From Burkholderiaceae bacterium (GTDB taxonomy: Bacteria; Pseudomonadota; Gammaproteobacteria; Burkholderiales; Burkholderiaceae), in assembly GCA_947459465.1 (NCBI GenBank), contig CANHDS010000018.1, positions 1 through 7,751 of the forward strand: a stretch of 7,751 nucleotides of DNA, given 5' to 3'. Below the pieces are notes generated by a model, which was given only the letters and a program-made list of their open reading frames with translations, was not told the DNA's origin and did no database searches. The translations under genes and the position numbers were made by a program. Below are positions 6,718 through 7,751 of the stretch, in pieces (within the stretch, counting starts at the first letter, position 1; the number at the start of each line of letters is the position of its first letter).

Positions 6718-7469
6718 TGAGCGCCTGATCCGCATACTGGGCAGGCATGATGACGCGTTAGTTTAATTTCATCAATCTGCGTAGTGCGAGCATTCCAAAT
6801 TAGTAAGCGTCCGATTAAGGGTTCCCCAAAACCAATAATCACTTGTAGAGCTTGAGCGGCAGCAATGGTCCCAATAATGCCAACTAGGGGTGCAAATATC
6901 CCCAGGCTGGCACAGTTCGTTTCGACATAATTGGGGTCTGGTGGAAAGACACAGGCATAGCACGGTGAATGCGGATTACGAAAATCAAATACGCTCACTT
7001 GACCATCAAAGCGCAGTGCGGCCCCTGAGATTAGTACTTTCCGATAGCTTACGCATACTCGATTAATCAGATGCCGGGTGGAAAAATTGTCGGTACAGTC
7101 AACCACGACATCAACCTCACCGATCAGTGCTTTGAGTAAAAGTTCATCAACCCTCTTTTCAAGTGCCTCAACCTGACATGTTGGATTTAAGCTCTTTAGA
7201 AAACGTTTTCCTGAGGCCACCTTACTCATGCCAATACTCTCTTGTTGATGCATGATTTGACGCTGGAGATTGGTAAGTTCTACATGATCATGGTCAACCA
7301 AAGTTATTTTTCCAACACCTGCTGCGGCTAGATAGGGCGCACACGCTGATCCTAAACCGCCAGCGCCGATGATAAGAACATGTGAATTTAGAAGCCGCTC
7401 TTGCCCAGCAATGTCGATATCATCAAGCAGAAGATGGCGCGAGTAGCGAAGGAGTTGCTCGTCATTCAT
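6714..7469 (-). CDS. moeB: HesA/MoeB/ThiF family adenylyltransferase
   Basis: A 251-residue E1-like enzyme that adenylates the C-terminal Gly-Gly of a small sulfur-carrier protein (MoaD in molybdopterin synthesis, or ThiS in thiamine synthesis). It begins NDEQLLRYSRHLLLDDID, the usual MoeB/ThiF opening. The ATP site is IIGAGGLGSA (33-42); Asp59, Asn67, Arg70 and Gln71 in the LVDHDHVELTNLQRQ stretch, Lys83 (GMSKV) and Asp127 (DCTDNF) complete it. Two zinc pairs are visible: CYAC (170-173) and CPVC (243-246). Cys186 in NCASLG aligns with the ThiF cysteine involved in sulfur transfer, which many MoeB proteins also have. No moaD or thiS gene is nearby, so the partner is unresolved. The start is ATG at 7469; a TTG at 7481 directly after the ctpA stop would add MILL, which is not typical. 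No good Shine-Dalgarno is seen; coupling to ctpA, 12 nt upstream, is likely. Confidence 0.92.
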   Translation of the reverse strand: MNDEQLLRYSRHLLLDDIDIAGQERLLNSHVLIIGAGGLGSACAPYLAAAGVGKITLVDHDHVELTNLQRQIMHQQESIGMSKVASGKRFLKSLNPTCQVEALEKRVDELLLKALIGEVDVVVDCTDNFSTRHLINRVCVSYRKVLISGAALRFDGQVSVFDFRNPHSPCYACVFPPDPNYVETNCASLGIFAPLVGIIGTIAAAQALQVIIGFGEPLIGRLLIWNARTTQIDEIKLTRHHACPVCGSGAH

Positions 7470-7481
7470 GAGCAAAATCAA

Positions 7482-7751
7482 TTACTCGAGTTTGGACGCT
7501 GAGCGCTTGACAGTTTGACCGTTCAGGAAGGCAATCGCTTGTTGTAGCATGAAGTCAGTATTGCTACCAAATTCAGGAGGGCGACGACTCTTTTCTTTCT
7601 CACGCTCCTCTGGCGTTTTCTTGGCATTGCGTTCTTCAATGAGTTGCAACTCTTGGAGGCGACGTTTTTCACGATCTTTAATTAAAGCTTCTTCAGACGA
7701 TTGTTTATTGCGTAAATGTTTCTCACTATCAATTTCTCGAGTAATTAATAC
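7482..7751 (-). CDS. ctpA: C-terminal end of an S41-family carboxy-terminal processing peptidase (CtpA-like), partial
   Basis: An open frame enters from the right edge and ends at a TAA at 7484-7482, giving the last 89 residues of a larger protein. It contains REIDSEKHLRNK (5-16), a highly charged Lys/Glu/Arg-rich, probably helical stretch (about 25-57), and the ending PPEFGSNTDFMLQQAIAFLN (58-77) followed by a short polar tail. This charged tail and the EFG..D..LQQA..FL ending resemble the C-terminus of betaproteobacterial periplasmic CtpA proteases, whose gene commonly lies just upstream of moeB in this group. The PDZ domain and the Ser/Lys catalytic dyad lie outside the window, so the call rests on the tail and on synteny. 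The stop is 12 nt before the moeB ATG, so the two are probably one operon. Confidence 0.78.
   Translation of the reverse strand, partial: VLITREIDSEKHLRNKQSSEEALIKDREKRRLQELQLIEERNAKKTPEEREKEKSRRPPEFGSNTDFMLQQAIAFLNGQTVKRSASKLE

Noticed and set aside
7480..7746. 11-bp inverted repeat AATTACTCGAG (7480-7490) and CTCGAGTAATT (7736-7746) flanking the visible ctpA end
   Set aside because: The arms are short, lie in coding sequence, and have no transposase or target duplication between them; a chance match of this size is plausible in a window of this length.

Overview
The window looks like a chromosomal segment of a betaproteobacterium of the order Burkholderiales, most likely a low-GC freshwater member such as Polynucleobacter. 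Three things point there: the gene order PII - ammonium transporter - gshA - gshB - PTS EIIA - HPr - EI, the Acidithiobacillus-type (not E. coli-type) glutamate-cysteine ligase, and a base composition visibly lower in GC than Burkholderia or Ralstonia. The genus is an inference from remembered synteny; the order-level call is firmer.

Layout, left to right. (1) A nitrogen module on the plus strand: glnK (29-367) and amtB (378-1865), 10 nt apart and evidently co-transcribed, with a short perfect hairpin inside the end of glnK. (2) A 127-nt gap (1866-1992) holding two intrinsic terminators in tandem, followed by a possible -10 box placed so that the next transcript could begin at or next to the gshA start codon. 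(3) A tight plus-strand operon: gshA (1993-3291), gshB (3300-4238), a Man-family EIIA gene (4240-4704, GTG start), ptsH (4691-4960) and ptsI (4963-6717). Gaps are 8, 1, -14 and 2 nt. (4) A minus-strand pair converging on it: the 3' end of a ctpA-like S41 peptidase gene (7482-7751, cut by the window edge), then a moeB/thiF-family gene (6714-7469). The stop codons of ptsI and moeB overlap by 4 nt, and no terminator is visible between them.

How the genes work together. GlnK senses 2-oxoglutarate, ATP/ADP and, by uridylylation, glutamine, and gates the AmtB channel. GshA and GshB make glutathione from glutamate, cysteine and glycine. EI, HPr and EIIA form a phosphorelay from phosphoenolpyruvate; no EIIB or EIIC is present, so in this window the relay looks regulatory rather than sugar-transporting. 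HPr carries both the His15 and the Ser46 phosphorylation sites.

The whole window is densely coding and all complete genes look intact. I see no mobile element, RNA gene, CRISPR array or defence system, and no convincing novel system. The points most worth a second look are the putatively leaderless gshA start, the shared operon of glutathione and PTS genes, the hairpin between glnK and amtB, and the terminator-free convergent junction.
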